Assembly (NCBI GenBank): GCA_000149265.1
Contig: CH002629.1
Location: forward strand, 240,027-304,026
Length of the DNA stretch: 64,000 nucleotides
Direction: 5' to 3'
From: Ciona savignyi
Taxonomy: Eukaryota; Chordata; Ascidiacea; Phlebobranchia; Cionidae
Part shown: one piece after another, positions 34,850-49,800 of the stretch
Numbering within the stretch: position 1 is the stretch's first letter
Layout: each line of letters starts with the position of its first letter
Program-made: the position numbers and the translations under genes
The notes under the pieces: model-generated
The model's database searches: none
Told to the model about the DNA's origin: nothing
What the model saw: the letters and a program-made list of their open reading frames with translations, nothing else

Positions 34850-37800
34850 ATGAAACCGCCGGTTTTAAAACTTGGAGGTATTTTATGCATTTTTATATTC
34901 TGTATAAATTATTGTTTGGCCGAGGATTATTACGAAGTTTTGGGAATTTCAAAAGATGCATCTCTTAAAGAAATTCGAAAAGCATTTAAGAAATTGGCGC
35001 TTACAATGCATCCCGATAAAAACCCAGTAAGTTTCAATTGCTTTTAAAATTTAGACAATTTTGGCCTTTTTTATGTAAGTTTTTTTGTTTAAATTATTGC
35101 TTTAAAACTTAATATAATTACTTATTGATCAAATACGGTATAAGAAATATTTCCAAGTGTCTTTCTAGATGGCAATTTAGGATAGAATATTTATTTTTAT
35201 CCCTGTGAATGGGAAAACTTAGTGGGTTACCACACTGGAAATCGTCAGATAACCTCGCGACCACCGTCGGTCTACTGGAGCTATTGCGGTGTGCTGTGTA
35301 TGATTGAGACATTCCTTTAATTTGGTAGATCCAATTTATCTACTAGGTTCAGGCAATGTCCGTTAAGTGCCTTGCGCAAGGACACAACCGACTAGCTAGC
35401 TACTAGTTAGCGAACCTGATAAGATATTGATAGGTATTTCTTAGGATGTAAACCTGTATTGGTAGAGCTGGATAAATGCCACTTTTTAGTTTAACATATT
35501 ATACGCATAACACTAAAAGGGAGGGAAATTGCTCACTAAAAATATGCAATCTAAGTTTTCCAAAAACTCATCTCCCTTACACTAACCCTATCTTCCTCTT
35601 CTTTATTTAAGTGAGAACTTTCTCTCTTACTCCCTCCTCTTCCCCTCCTTTTAAATTTTGCCCCATTAAACTGGGTTAAGTTGATATCTGGAAAGTGCGT
35701 TGTTACTTGACACAACTGACTAGCTAAGGGATGGTTTCGATCCCACCTTCTTTCGGCTGACAGTCCAACACACTACCTGTTAGCTAAATTGCCATTCTAT
35801 TAAATCAGCCTCTATCATTTCAATTTAATTTCATTTATCCAACTTTCAAGTTTCGTAGTAACCCCCCCAAAAATAGTACAAATCAAATTAATAATTTAAG
35901 TAATATAATTTTATATATTCAAATTGACACCATAATAATATTTAAATAAGAATTTTAGTCGAGACGGCACTAATAAAACCCTATTTTCCTTCAGCATGAT
36001 GCTGAAGCACATAATAAGTTTGTGAAAATCAACGGGATATATGAGGTGCTGAAGGATGAGGATTCGAGGAAGAAATACGACAAATATGGGGAGGAGGGAT
36101 TGAAGGATAAGGGACCTGGAGGGGGAAGATACGAGAGTTACAACTACTACAGGGATGAATTTGGTGGGTGGGATGATCAATTTAAGTATTTTGTGTATAT
36201 GTACAATTGAATAGTAATTACGTTCTTCATAATATTGAAAAGTATAAACAAAATACTTGTCTATACACACTATAATTATTGTGCATTGAAAGTATTATAG
36301 TTTTTTGATCATAACTTTGCTTTAGATTATATATTCACTCTAATTTTTAGATAACCCTATATCCCCAGTCTAGTTGCTAAAGCTATTAGATTGTTAAAAA
36401 TTAGCTTTAATTTTATGGGAATTAGATTCCACTGGATTAAATGTTTGTAATGAAATTCTGTCGTAATAGCTATAACCTTGTTAGTTTACCAGTAGTGTAA
36501 AAATTAATCATATAAAAAAATTAAAAAAATCTGCATGTTGATATGATTGGTACTACCGTGGTCCTGCCATACCAATGAAGTGTTGGTATGGTTATACTGT
36601 CTAATTGTCAGTTTAAATCATTATGTTTGAGTTATTTTAACCCAATTTCAGCTTAATTAAGGAGGTGCCTTTAATTACTACAGGATCGGTTGGAGCGCTT
36701 GAAACCATTACTCTAAATTTAGCCCTTAAAGCCATCCAAGCGATCCTTTAGTAATTAGTTAGAGGTAACATAGTATTAGAGGTGCAATTTAAAAAGTAAG
36801 GATGTATTTTGCACCCATGGCACCCAGAACTTTACGCCTATTACTGTACCACACAGACCAGATAGTTGAAATAAATCATTATGATCACCAGGTATTTACG
36901 ATGATGATCCTGAGGTCGTAACATTGGATGGAAGTGACTTCGGTTTGTATAGAAACTTCATTATTTTTATTTAACACACCATAGATAGTTTTTCTTTTAA
37001 GTTCAATCAATGAATGAGCAAGTATGGAGCTAGGGATATAATGGAATTTGTACTTATTTTTATACCACATTGTAATGGCATTGGGTTCAATATTACTACA
37101 ATGTAGGGCCTACATTGTAGGCGGAATGGGGAGATTTTCCGATTTCTTTTTACCAACCTTTTACATGTTAGTTAAATATGTTTAAAATAATTAATTTCTT
37201 GAAACAGGTGATAGTATTATGCAATGTGTGGGTATATTAAACATTTGTTAATTTATACACAGAACCTGCTTGCTTTTTACATGCGGTGAATTTTACCCCA
37301 CCATTTATTGGGTGGCATTTAAGTTCTGCTGAATAGCTTGGTGGGTTAGTGCATGACCGTTCAGCCGTGGAGTTACAGGTTTAAAATTCTCCAAAGTCGG
37401 CTGTGTCCTTGAAGGCACTTAAATGACGTTGCCTGAACCCAGCGGATTGATAGGTTCTACTAAATTGGAGGAACGTGTCAATTATACACAACATTTAATA
37501 TACGGCAATAGCTCCAGTAACCCGAATGTGGGTGCGAGGTGATCTGACGATTGCCTGTGTATCAACGCCCACAGTGTTTTACATTCTCAGTAATAAAATA
37601 AGAACATCCATATTCATCGGAAATATCCTCCCCATTCACCCCCCGATCCACCACAGATGCAGCAGTGAAATCCGGGGAAGTTTGGTTCGTTAACTTCTAC
37701 TCCCCACGTTGTTCCCACTGCCATGACCTCGCTCCAACGGTGATTTTACTTTTATATTTTATTCGAAAACTTTTAAGTGTTAGAATTTACAATATAAAAA

Positions 37801-40800
37801 TTGGTAATAAATTTTCATAAACGTTTAAATAATTTTACATTTTACTTATTTCAATAACTTGGGTTTGTTAAAAACGTTTGCTTAAAATGTTTTAAACCAA
37901 ACCTTAATTTTTAAATTAATATGTATATATATTTAGATATTTTTTTTTTTAAATTTTTTATTAAATATATGAAAAAATGTATAATTCAATAAAAAAAGTT
38001 TAACTTGACAATGCCCAAGTAAATATTTTTTTATTTTTATGTTTCAATTTTTATATATGTTATATATTGGCCATATTCATAGATAACATATATTTTATAA
38101 AAATAATGACATTTTGTTTCCTAAAAGTGGAGAAATTTTGCGGAAGAGTTCAGTGGAGTTATAAATATTGGAGCCGTCAATTGCCACGACAATAGATGGA
38201 CGTGCAATCAGAAAGGCATACATAGCTATCCCTCATTAATGTTATTGCTTAAAAATCAACGGGTATGGGGCAGCATGGGTTGTGTGTGCATGAGCTGCAT
38301 TTTGCTGATTATCAGTTCGAGTGAAAGGACACTTCTAAAATCTTTGGACCGATATTCTAATTTCTTCTTGTTTTTTTGGCATAAAATATTATTTTGCATG
38401 CAATAATATCTGAATCAATTCAAGAAACAGCTAATGCATGAATCCAATTTTAGAAATCAAGTTTTGCTTTCAGAGAAAGAACCGTAGGTTAATAACAACC
38501 AGGCTCTATCTGCGCTTATTTTTATAACCGTCGGACAGTTGAGATAGAAAATGACAGTGTCAGTTTCTTGAGATGGGAATTCCTGTAAACACAAATTTAA
38601 AACTTAAAAAAAAACAGTTTTTGTCAAAGATTTGATAACGAAATGTGAATACGAAAAGTGGAATACAACTAAAATAACCATTAATTTAAAAGAAATATAT
38701 TTTAGTAGTTCTATAATCTCAATATTGTTATAATATTGAAGGACTATGCAAAAGTAAAATATCAGACTTACAAGTTTACACAAAAATAAAAACTAGAAAT
38801 TTAGCTTAGATTTATACAGTTTAAGGAATTGTCACTTTTGGATAGTTACAGAATTTGGTACTGAAGGTAAAAGGTCAGGAAGGTTGTTTAAACTGAACTT
38901 GAAAAGGACATTTTTTACCAGGTCAAGTTTTGATTCCCTGGCAGGCTTGTCACTAAAACCATTCTTGTATACTAAGACAATCCGTATATGTATGGGCCAT
39001 GTTACTCAATTGGCCACAAAAACATAGAAAGAAAATACTTCTTTTTCCGATTTAATACTAATTTTTCATGTTTTTTCACCTAGTGGCGAGAATTTGCGAA
39101 AGAAATGAACGGAATCGTTAACGTTGCTGCCTTAGAGTGTCGAGGTTGTTATATATTATTTCCATTTTAAATCTAAATTTATACGAGATGGGTTAGATAG
39201 GTTCTACTTTTGTGAACAGCATTTAATGATTACAGCTTATGTTGGTTAAAACTTTTATAGGTTTAAACACTACAGAACCCTTACTTTATATGTAAGTTCT
39301 GCCAAGTCGACCATAATTTTCATACACATATTCATTCTCTAGGTTAACCTAAGATACCATCAGATTTCACTCATTTGATATTCTATAACCCCCAACCATT
39401 ACCCCCCACAAATGATACTCCAAATGAGATTAAGGATTCCAGTGTGTCAAAAACTTACAGTTTGCATTGTACCTTTGTGTTAAGTCAAATTGCTGATTTA
39501 CCACCCATAAATTAATTTTCACTACAAATTGCCCCCACTCATATTAACATTATTAGTCCGACATATGACACTAAAGAAAGGAAACATTGTGTGGTGGGAA
39601 ATAACATTTAAAACAAAATGACAGTGGTGTTGAATAAATCTACATTCTTCAGTCATCCTGGCTATTAGCATTGAAATCTTGTGGACAATATATTTTTTTA
39701 CACTGATATAACAATAATGAAAATGGTAAATAAACCTACATTGTGCAGATGTGCAGTATCTTTGTGTGTTGAAATCTTGCTTTTTACTGATATAAGTATT
39801 GTTGTTTTTAGGACTGAACTTGATCTTCTGTTTAAAACGAAGGGTCCGATCATTCCCTAACTTATTACTTTACACGAGAAATAGCACCGAGGTACAATTG
39901 GTATAGGGAAAAATTCATTTAAAATGAATTTTTAACATTTTGCAGACTTGAGTTAGAATTTTAGCTTATTAGTATAGTAATTCATTTTATTATATTGCAG
40001 TCTTAGGTCAAAATATAGCTAAAGTTTTATAATTCATGCAGACTTAGGTTATAATTTTAGGTTAACTCCATCTAAATGTAGTAACCTTGCATGGTTCAGT
40101 CTTTTCTGATTTCCACAAAGCTTATAGTAGTAACTGTGGTAGTAGTAGTAGTACTACTACTAAGTAACACCAGTTTTATTTGTAATTGTGTTGTTTTAGT
40201 TGTTAATATGTTGAATTTAATTAATAAAGAGAAGTAATTTGTTCAATCAGAATAAACATTGTTATTAGGGAAGTAGTTTGTGATTGGTTGATAACTTGCA
40301 TGCTTGCTATTATTTCTTTTTGCATGTTAATTTGCATATTCAGCTTTTTTAATATTTTTGCTACTTGCAGTATTGTATAATGTGTATTAATAATTTATAC
40401 CTGTTTTCTAATTGTTTGCTTAATAATTTTTTTGGTTTAAATAAATTTATTTCAAGATGATCATATAACCATATTTCTCAATAAAAAAGTATCATCTAAA
40501 AGATCAATTTTATTTTAAAATTAAACTTTACGTGGAATAAACCTAATTATCCATCCAGCCAATCAAATATATGGGAGACAGGAGCAAGAAAGACTTGACG
40601 CGATTTGTGATGGAACATGTTAATGTGGATGTAAGTTGTATTAGGCGTAACTAACGGGTGCCAGGGGGTGCAAATTGTACCCTTTGTTGCAAACCATATA
40701 CTATTAAGCTACCATAAATTGTGGCAAATTGTGGTAGATTATTAATATTAAATGTAATATATTAAGTTAAAGTTGTGGTAGGCAGAAACCGAGGGTTGAC

Positions 40801-43800
40801 AGGGGTGCAAACTTCATCCTTAGATCAAAAGCATTTCCATTTCTTCATAGTTGCACCAATATATCCCTGGTCATTAGTGTGCACTATCACCTACCTACGA
40901 ATTTAACATTTAAACTAAAAACATTATAACTATAGCAACATAACAAAGCACTTGTACACCATGTTAAACTAGGTTACCAGATGTGTAATATGAAAACAAA
41001 TTACTCTTTTTTTTAATTCAACTTTTCTTGTCTAGATATATGGATACGACGCTCATTTTTTTGTGCAATAACTGACAAATAATGGGTTACTTAGTTTTAT
41101 CCATAATTGTTGAAACACTTCTTAGGCCTTTAACCTGTGTAGTTATAAGATTACATAATGCACATTGTTGGGTGATTGGAACCCTTTTGTGAATTTTTTT
41201 TTTCATTTTTCGTATTTGCTATGACTGTTGTTACATTGATTCATTTGAATCCACGGGGTAAAGGCAATGTTCATAAAGTGTCTATGGACACTTTGCAGAA
41301 AGTGGTGAGGGTGAAGATCGAACCAAACATCTTCCAATTACAATCATTCTTATCATCTAAACTAGTATTTTTAACCGTTTTTGAGCTTAAGACACTTGTT
41401 CAATCAAAATACCTTGCGGGAAATTGTGTAATGATACAGTAAAAGCAAAAAAGTAATACAGGGCAATGTTAAAGCAATAATACATACTGCAACCTTAATT
41501 ATTATTAGATAATACATACTGCAAACATAATAATTTGCCGATTATGGTCCACAATCGTGCTATCAAGCACATCCCTGGAACTCAATGTTAAAACCTCCAA
41601 CACTAATATCCTGATATCCCAGACCATCGATTTATGGGACGGAAACCTGGACACGGAGGTATCGAACCACCAGACTCTCCCGTGGGTTGTGTCCTTCTGT
41701 GGAGGGGATGCGGAGGCACATGAGGATGAGGATGGGGAGATCATCGGGGATTGCCCGTCCCGCATCACCAGGAGGAAGATGGCTGGATTGCTGGTGAGTC
41801 GTGTTGTCTGTTACATGGCTTTCATTCATTCATTAGTATGGGTGGCCCCTGGACCAGGAATCTGGTCAGTGATCTTCGTGTTGTATATTACAGGACTTCC
41901 CAAACTTTTAAGCTCGTGGTATCTTTAAATTTATTAAATTTTCATATGTAAATTTTTTTTGGTCAGTCATTTTTCGTTGTACATTACATGGCTTTATTCA
42001 TTCATTCATTAGTATGGGCAACCCCGGGACCAGGAATCTGGTCAGTAATCTTCGCGTTGTATATTACATGGCTTCATTTATTCATTTATTAGTATGGGCA
42101 GGTCCACTGTAGCGCCGGGACCAGGAATTTGGGCCATAATTACAGGGCTTCCCAAACTTTTAAGTTGGTGACATCTTTAAATTTATTAAATTTTTTGCGA
42201 TCCTTTTTTGCGTTTAAAACAGTGCACGGATGTGACACACAATTGGCTATTCAAACGTCGCAATCCATTGTTTTGATAATGTGATTAATACGTACACTGT
42301 GCATTATGTATGCCACACGGCACAATAAGGAAACTTTCATTTCCCGCTGTGTGCTTCTACACTCATTCTCATTTATACAAGATTACCTAACAGTGATATT
42401 TACATAGGGTTAAAAAATTAAGTAAGATTTATGTTTTTCACCCAAAATCTAAAATATTACAATAGATAGAGTAGTTTGTGTAAAATGTTTGTACTCTTTC
42501 CCCAGTTTGGAAAGCCCTGGTATATTACATGTACATGTAGCCATGAAGTATTTTTGTTTTAATAGTTTTTCCATCAAACTGCCAGGCTATTACTATACCT
42601 AAAGGTAGTTTTAGTATGCCAGTGGTCCCCCTTTTTTGTGCCCTACAAATGTGAATGCCTAACTAAATATAATGCTCCATTATATGGAAATCTGGGCCTG
42701 AATTATAAATATAATGCTACACCACCTATCTCTTAAGATTGACTTTGGAAGTTTATTAAATTGCTATAGGGCTTTAATTGCTATCGTATGTTAATTACGC
42801 TGTTAGCTTTTTAATTTTGTTTGTTAATTTTTAAATAAAAATTGTTTTGTTACAATTTTGATTATAAATTGCATTATTATGTAAGAAGTATGTTTAACAG
42901 TTTCCTAAAAAAGGAAATCCTGTCAATGAATAAATATTTTTACCTTTTCTCCTGAATTTTTAAATTATATCCTCCCCAGCGCAATTTAGCCAACGTGGGT
43001 TCAGTTGATTGTGGGACTTCCCCCACAATATGCCGCCGTGCTGGGGTGGTGGGTAAAGCCGGGGTTTATTATTTCCCCCTCGGCACGTTCCCCGACCCCA
43101 AGAACAGCGATGCAACCCTTATGTTCGAGTCGCTTGATGCGAGGGAAATTCACGCAGAATTCATGAAGTCCATTATGCCTGGTTTGCCCAAAGTATCGTT
43201 GAAGAAATTAAAGGTAACGTTATGTCTTCCTTGTGTTGTTCTGGTGGTAACAGTTTTAAAATTTAGCCATGGGCAAATCCGGCCAGCCGGGTCTTTTATT
43301 CTGGCCAGCCAGATGTTATTGACATGTTGCAAGACTAAATAGCGATGTCACAACTAAATTATGATGTCAAACCTACATGATGACTTATAATATCACAGCT
43401 ATATTTGTTTGTCATTTGGCGCAACATTGCTTTTTGGTTTTAACCAGTAATACACCGTGGTTCTCAGTTTAAATCACCAGCGACATACTATGGGATTGGC
43501 GGCTCGATCACTGGGGTGGTATTGTCAGTCTAACTGAAATAGTTTTGACCCCTGTTACAAAAAGTGTGCCCATGCCTAATATAGCTCTGAGTTTACATAA
43601 CGTTACTCTTGAACTAATCTCTACTGTTGTTTTTGATAGGTTAGAATATTCATATTTTATCGCCATAGGGGGTGTTATCACACAAGCAATATTCAGATTA
43701 CATCGCGCCCACTGTCGAGTTACCGGAGCTATTGCAGTGTGTTGTGTATAATTGAGACATCCCTTCACAATATTAGAACCAATCATTCCACTGGGTTCAT

Positions 43801-46800
43801 GCGATGTCTGTTAATTGCCAAAACACCAACTTCTTTCTCCATCAGTGGCATGGTACTAGTTTGATTTAAAATGTTGGTTATTTCGAATGAATAAGTCTGA
43901 CTGGTTAGTCTGGGGGTTTAGTGTCACGCCGTTTAACCGAAAGGTTTAAGGTTTTGAACTGGTCGCTATCTAGTCGGTTGTGGTTTTGGGCAAGGCACTT
44001 CACGGACATTACCTGAACCCAGCGGAGTAATGGGTTCTACTAAATTGAAGAAACATGTGAATCATACATAACACACTGCAATAGCTCCGGTAAACCAACA
44101 GTGGGCACGAGTGCCCATATGTTAATTGTTAACCCGCTTAGTTTTCCCATTCATGGGGATAAACATGAATATCTTATCCTAATATTATCACAGAAGATGA
44201 TATCAGGTCGTCCAACTCTTGTCTTCTTTCAATTTGATGCTGAAAACGACATCGATTCAAAGGAAACAAGTTTGAAAAAACTTCCAAATCTATTGAAGGA
44301 ATATGTAAGAATGAGTCACATTTAATTATTCTCTTAGCACTGTTACAAATATATAGGAACCAAAAAGTATAAATTTAGTAGTAAATTTTATATTATGTAG
44401 GTAATAAAACTTAATAAATTAAATTGTTTCAATACAAATCAAACAATTAGAAACGCTAAAAACTTTATAAAAACTTGTAAAAAATATCTATTCATAAAAC
44501 TGATGATATGTGTAGTTTATTATAATATTGGCACTTCACCTAAAACTAGTTGAGCTTGTGTGTGAATTGGTACTTGTGTTTCTCAATGAGACACTTGGTT
44601 ATCATATATGTTGCCATATACATGTGTGGGTGGGTATATCTGAAATGTGACGATTATTTTTAACAATTTTATGCGATAAGTATACGATATAAGTTTAACA
44701 TTGTAAGGCGCAATAAATAGGTTAAAAATGTTTAGTCTCACAACTTTTACTTGCAGCATTGGTAGCTTAGTGGTCAAAGTTTGGTGCTGTTAATTAATCG
44801 GTCGTGAGTTTGATTCTCTTTATGATTCTTCTTTTTGTGCTTTTCTATTATGTATAGTTCATTGGTACATTGAAATACAGTTAATCCCGTGGTCGTGACT
44901 GATCCTCATTTAAGGAGGTGTAGGAACCACAATATGATTTTAACATTAAATTATACAATTTCAAATAATTGAACCATAATGGGAGGCTTCGAAATGTTTT
45001 TTTTGTCTCCTTGAAATTTAACCCCCACAATCAATCTCACCACCTAATTCCCACAGGACATAGGAGTTGTAAAAGTGGCTTGCAATGGCACAAAGTGGTG
45101 CAAGGACCACTTCCACATCACACAAGACGCCACCATTGTATTCAAAGGGAATGGAATCGATGATTACGAAGTTCACCACGGTATTTGAAGTTTATGTCGT
45201 TGCATTTTTGCATCATGCGTGGTAGATGAAAATGGTTTATACATACATTAATTGTAAATATTTTATTGTTTGATTCTATTATTTGATTTAATTCTAATGC
45301 GAGATTTTAGGTTAATTGATTTCAGTTGCATTTTTGCGTCACACATGGTAGATGAAAATGGTTTAAACATGACCAAACTTGGAATAAAATAACCTAATGT
45401 TACAGTTTAAGGACAATATTGTATTTTAAATCTGTAATTTTTAGAACTTTTGTATTTTAATCAATTGTAAATACTCTATTGTTTGATTCTATCATTTATT
45501 ACTTATGCGAGATTTCGGTTAAACGATTACAATTTTTTAACTTTAATTTTAAATAGAAATGTACAATTTCAGCCTTTTATACATGATAGACTTAGCAGCA
45601 TCAATATATTTAATTAGTTAGGTATATACAACCCACTCGAGTAATGGGCCTTCTATGCCCATACTAATGTAATGTAATATACCTCCCACAATCAGCATCT
45701 AGTGATTTTTTTCGGAATATTTGCAGACCGATACATCCCAGATCCATGATAGCTATAATAATCGCTATAGTAACATGCTTTCTATGTCACAGTGCCCATA
45801 CTATTGTATATTCACCCTCCTATGCCCCCAGGCAAGCCAACAACGGCAGAATTGACCTCGTTCGCACAGGAGAGCGCTGGAGCTCGCGTTCTCACTTTGA
45901 ACTCGGCACATTTCAACGGGAGGTCATTGTTGGAGAACAATCATCTGTGGTTCGTTGATTTCTTTGCCCCGGTGAGTCATCGATGTAGTTGCTTGGTGGG
46001 TTTAAATTTAGTACTCAGTGGCTTGGTTGGTTAGTGTGTCGCCTTTTTAAAACTGCACAGTCGCTAGCCAGTCTGTCCTTATGCAAAGCACTTAACGGAC
46101 ATTGCCTGAACCCAGCAGATTAATGGGTTCTACCAAATTAAAGAAATGTGTGAATCATACACAACACACTGCAATAGCTCCGGTAATCCGACGATGTCTG
46201 TGAGGTGATCTGACAATTGCCCGTGTGGTAACCCCCTTGATTTTTCCATTCACAAGAATAAACATAAATATCCTATCATGTATGTAGGTATGCACATTAT
46301 ACAACATAATCACAATATTAGTTGTTTATTATACATATGTCCACCCAAAATATTGGGTCTGTATATGCACGAAGGCCTAATTTTCACCTTAAACACAGGT
46401 ATTTAAAACCCAATTTACCTTGATTTCCTTGCTTATGACATCATAATAGCCATTGTTACCTCAACAGTGGTGTCCTCCGTGCCGAGCTCTGCTTCCTGAA
46501 CTACGAAAAGCTTCGACGTCATTGGTTGATATTAAGTTCGGAACGGTGGATTGTACTTTGTTCCCCAATGTTTGTCAGCAGGTGGGCGTAGATAAGTCTA
46601 CGGTAGAAATAAGGATTTTGACAAATACCCGTATGTCACCCCTACATTGTCTCACCCATTGGGATATACGCAACACCCCATAAAAGCCCCTATTTACACC
46701 CCATAAAACCCCCTATTTACATTTACACCCCACAAAACCCCCTATTTACATTTACACCCCACAAAACCCCCTATTTACACCCCACAAAACCCCCTATTTA

Positions 46801-49800
46801 CACCCCACAAAACCCCCTATTTACACCCCACAAAACCTCCTATTTGCACCCAATAAAACCCCCATTAAACCCGCTATTCATGTTCCAGTTCAACATCCAC
46901 TCCTACCCCACCACCATGCTGTTCAACCAATCAGTCGTGACCCAGTACAACGGCCACCATAGCTCACATGGGATACTGGAATTTGTTCAGGTATCTTCTC
47001 CTATTTTATGCGACTTTGTAACAAATTACCCTCATTTATGTATTCGTATAGTTTTAAATTTGTTCATTATTTAATATTTTACTGTTGTATAATTGAAACA
47101 TGTCTTATTTAATTTGCCGACTGAGAAAAATTAAAGGAACGTCTGAAATATACACAACAAACTGCAATAGCTCCGGTAACATTACAGTTGGCGTGAGTTC
47201 TGATAATTGTGTGTGTTAAACGTCCCTTTTGTCTTTCCAAAGAATATACTTCTGTACCCTTTCCTGTCTGTAGTCTATGGTTTTTGTACAAATAAATGTA
47301 AAGTGTTATGGCTATTTCTTTGTATTTTACACTAAATATATTCTGTACAATTTGACCCACCAAACACAACTAATCACCTTGCATAACAGGACTTGCTGTC
47401 CCCCCCATACGAACATCTTTCCGCTGATTCGTTCAAAAGTAAAGTCCAACGTCGCAAGGTTGGTGAGACGTGGGTGGTAGACTTCCATGCTCACTGGTGT
47501 GGACCTTGTAAAGCTATGCTTCCTGCATGGAGGCAGATGGCCAAGGTACGTTGTTGGATGTTCATGTTGATCGCATATGTTTTTTATCATACATTCTAAA
47601 CACCCCCCCCATCCCTTCAGCTTCTAAATGGGGTTGTCATGGTTGGGGCTGTGGATTGTGCTGAACCCTCAAACACAGAGTTCTGCAAGACCCAGGGGGT
47701 TAACTCGTACCCGGAAATTCGACTTTACCCGGCGAAAAAGCGCCCTCGATCAAACCCTCTTTACAAAGTCTACAACGAGTGGAACAGACAAGCACTTGCA
47801 ATGGCTGGATGGGCAATCGAGTATGATTTTTACCCTAATTCTTTTTGTATTTTATATTTTTTTAACGAACTAAATATCAAATCCATGAAGGTCTCGTCAC
47901 CAACATCGTTTTTATTTTAAAATCGGTCGTTTTAACCAAATTGACCTTCTCTTTTAATGATTTTTTAGTACCAGCTATTGTTCAGAGTACTTAAAAAAGT
48001 TGCTGCTAGCTAGTCGGTTGTGTCCTTAGGCAAGACATTAAACGGACATTGCCTGAGCCCAGTGAAATGATGGGTTCTACTAAATTTGAAAGAATGTCTC
48101 AATCATACACAACATACTGTAATATTTTCGGCAACTGGACTATAATCGAGGTATCTTCAACGGTGACCCTAGATTAATTTATTACGATGGATTTTTACAC
48201 CCACGAATACCCAAATGACACATCCACCACCCATCCCCCCCCATACTAATCCAACCCACTCAGATCAATGGACCACGATGTGAAAGACATGGGGTTGGAA
48301 GACTTCGATCATGGAAAACTAAAAGACGAAAGTGCGTGGTTATTAGATTTCTATGCCCCGTGGTGCGGCCCATGTATGGCGTTCTCTCCCAAGTTCATCC
48401 TCACCTCCTTGGTAAGTTCCAATCAATAATGATCAATAGGCTATGCAGCATTATTAAATTTTTATATTGTCACGTATTGTTTTTGTCCATTTATTTGAGA
48501 AATCTTTCGTTAATAACCCAAAAAGGAAGCATGATAGATAATATAATAATGCTTTCAGTTTTCAGCTTTGTTTTATTATTATGGGGACAAGTATTGTTTT
48601 TTTTACATTTTTTTCGAGAAATCTTTTGTTAATAACTTAAAAAGGAAGAATAATAATATAATAATGCTTTCAGTTTTCAGCGTTATTATTTTGTTATGCT
48701 TCCTTTTTTGTAAAAAACTGACACATGTTTTTGACTGTTTTATTTTATCAAATGCTTAGACTAGGGTGTATTGTCCGTTCGAATTATATAATCCACTAGG
48801 TTCAAGCAATATCTGCTAAGTGTATTGCTCAAGGACACAACCGTCTAGCTGTGGGGCTGGTTTTGATACTGCCATCTATTATTAACTAATGTTTCCAGTA
48901 TAACCTAATAGCTTATGTGTTGCCTTTTAGCTAAAGTGTTAAAGGTTAAATACTGGTTGCTATCTGTGTTAAAATAACGTCTCAATCATAGACAACACAC
49001 TGTAATAGCTCCGGTAACCTGACGGTGGGCACGAGGTGATCTGACGATTGCCCGTGTGTTAACCCCCTTTTGTTTCCCATTTTCGGTGATAAACATGAAT
49101 ATCCTATCCCTATCAATTCAACGTTGGCGTGTTATGATGTGTTAGGATATAAAGTTGTTATTGATGTTCGAAACACCATCTCCCCCCCACAGAGATTCAA
49201 GGGCAGAGTGAGGTTTGGAAAGGTGAACTGCCAACAATACCCGTCCATATGTAGCCAATCAGGTATCACCGCGTACCCTAGTGTTCGCTTCTATCATCCA
49301 ATCAGATCGAACGAACAAAGGGGGCGGATCCTTCCGATTGGCTCGCAGGTTCGTCATAATGGGGTCTGTTGTCAAACAATCAACCCATTGTTGTAAGGTT
49401 TAAATACTCGGCAAATATTACCTGCTTTCTTTAAAATATAAAATACCCACAATCTGGTTCAGTCAACTTCAGTGTGTTACTTACTTAACATTTAAGCGAT
49501 TTATTTAAAACTATGGGATGGTGGCAAAGGAGTGGTAACATATATACCAGCAAATAAGTGGATATACTAATAGTACCTGAGCTATTACAATGTGTTACAT
49601 ATGAAGTTATCTTGTTTTTTGTGTGGCTTTTTTAAAATGCAGCACTTTAAAAAAAATTTTCAAACCCTTTGAGTTTCGATCTATATCTGGTAAGTTTCCA
49701 TGTATTATCCCACGATAGTAGAAGCCGGTAGGTTTCGAATGCACACCCTTCCGTGCTCTGACGAAATACTTTCCAGAATGAGATATTTTGACTTGTTTTT

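Noticed and set aside
41505-41829. Minus-strand open frames opposite ERdj5 exon 7
   Set aside because: The plus strand encodes the ERdj5 segment [10 protein letters not shown] with proper splice sites; the reverse frames are shadows.
44756-44824. tRNA-like sequence with TAGCTTAGTGGT and GAGTTTGATTC boxes in ERdj5 intron 9
   Set aside because: Acceptor arms do not pair and the T stem is poor, so it is at best a decayed tRNA or SINE head.
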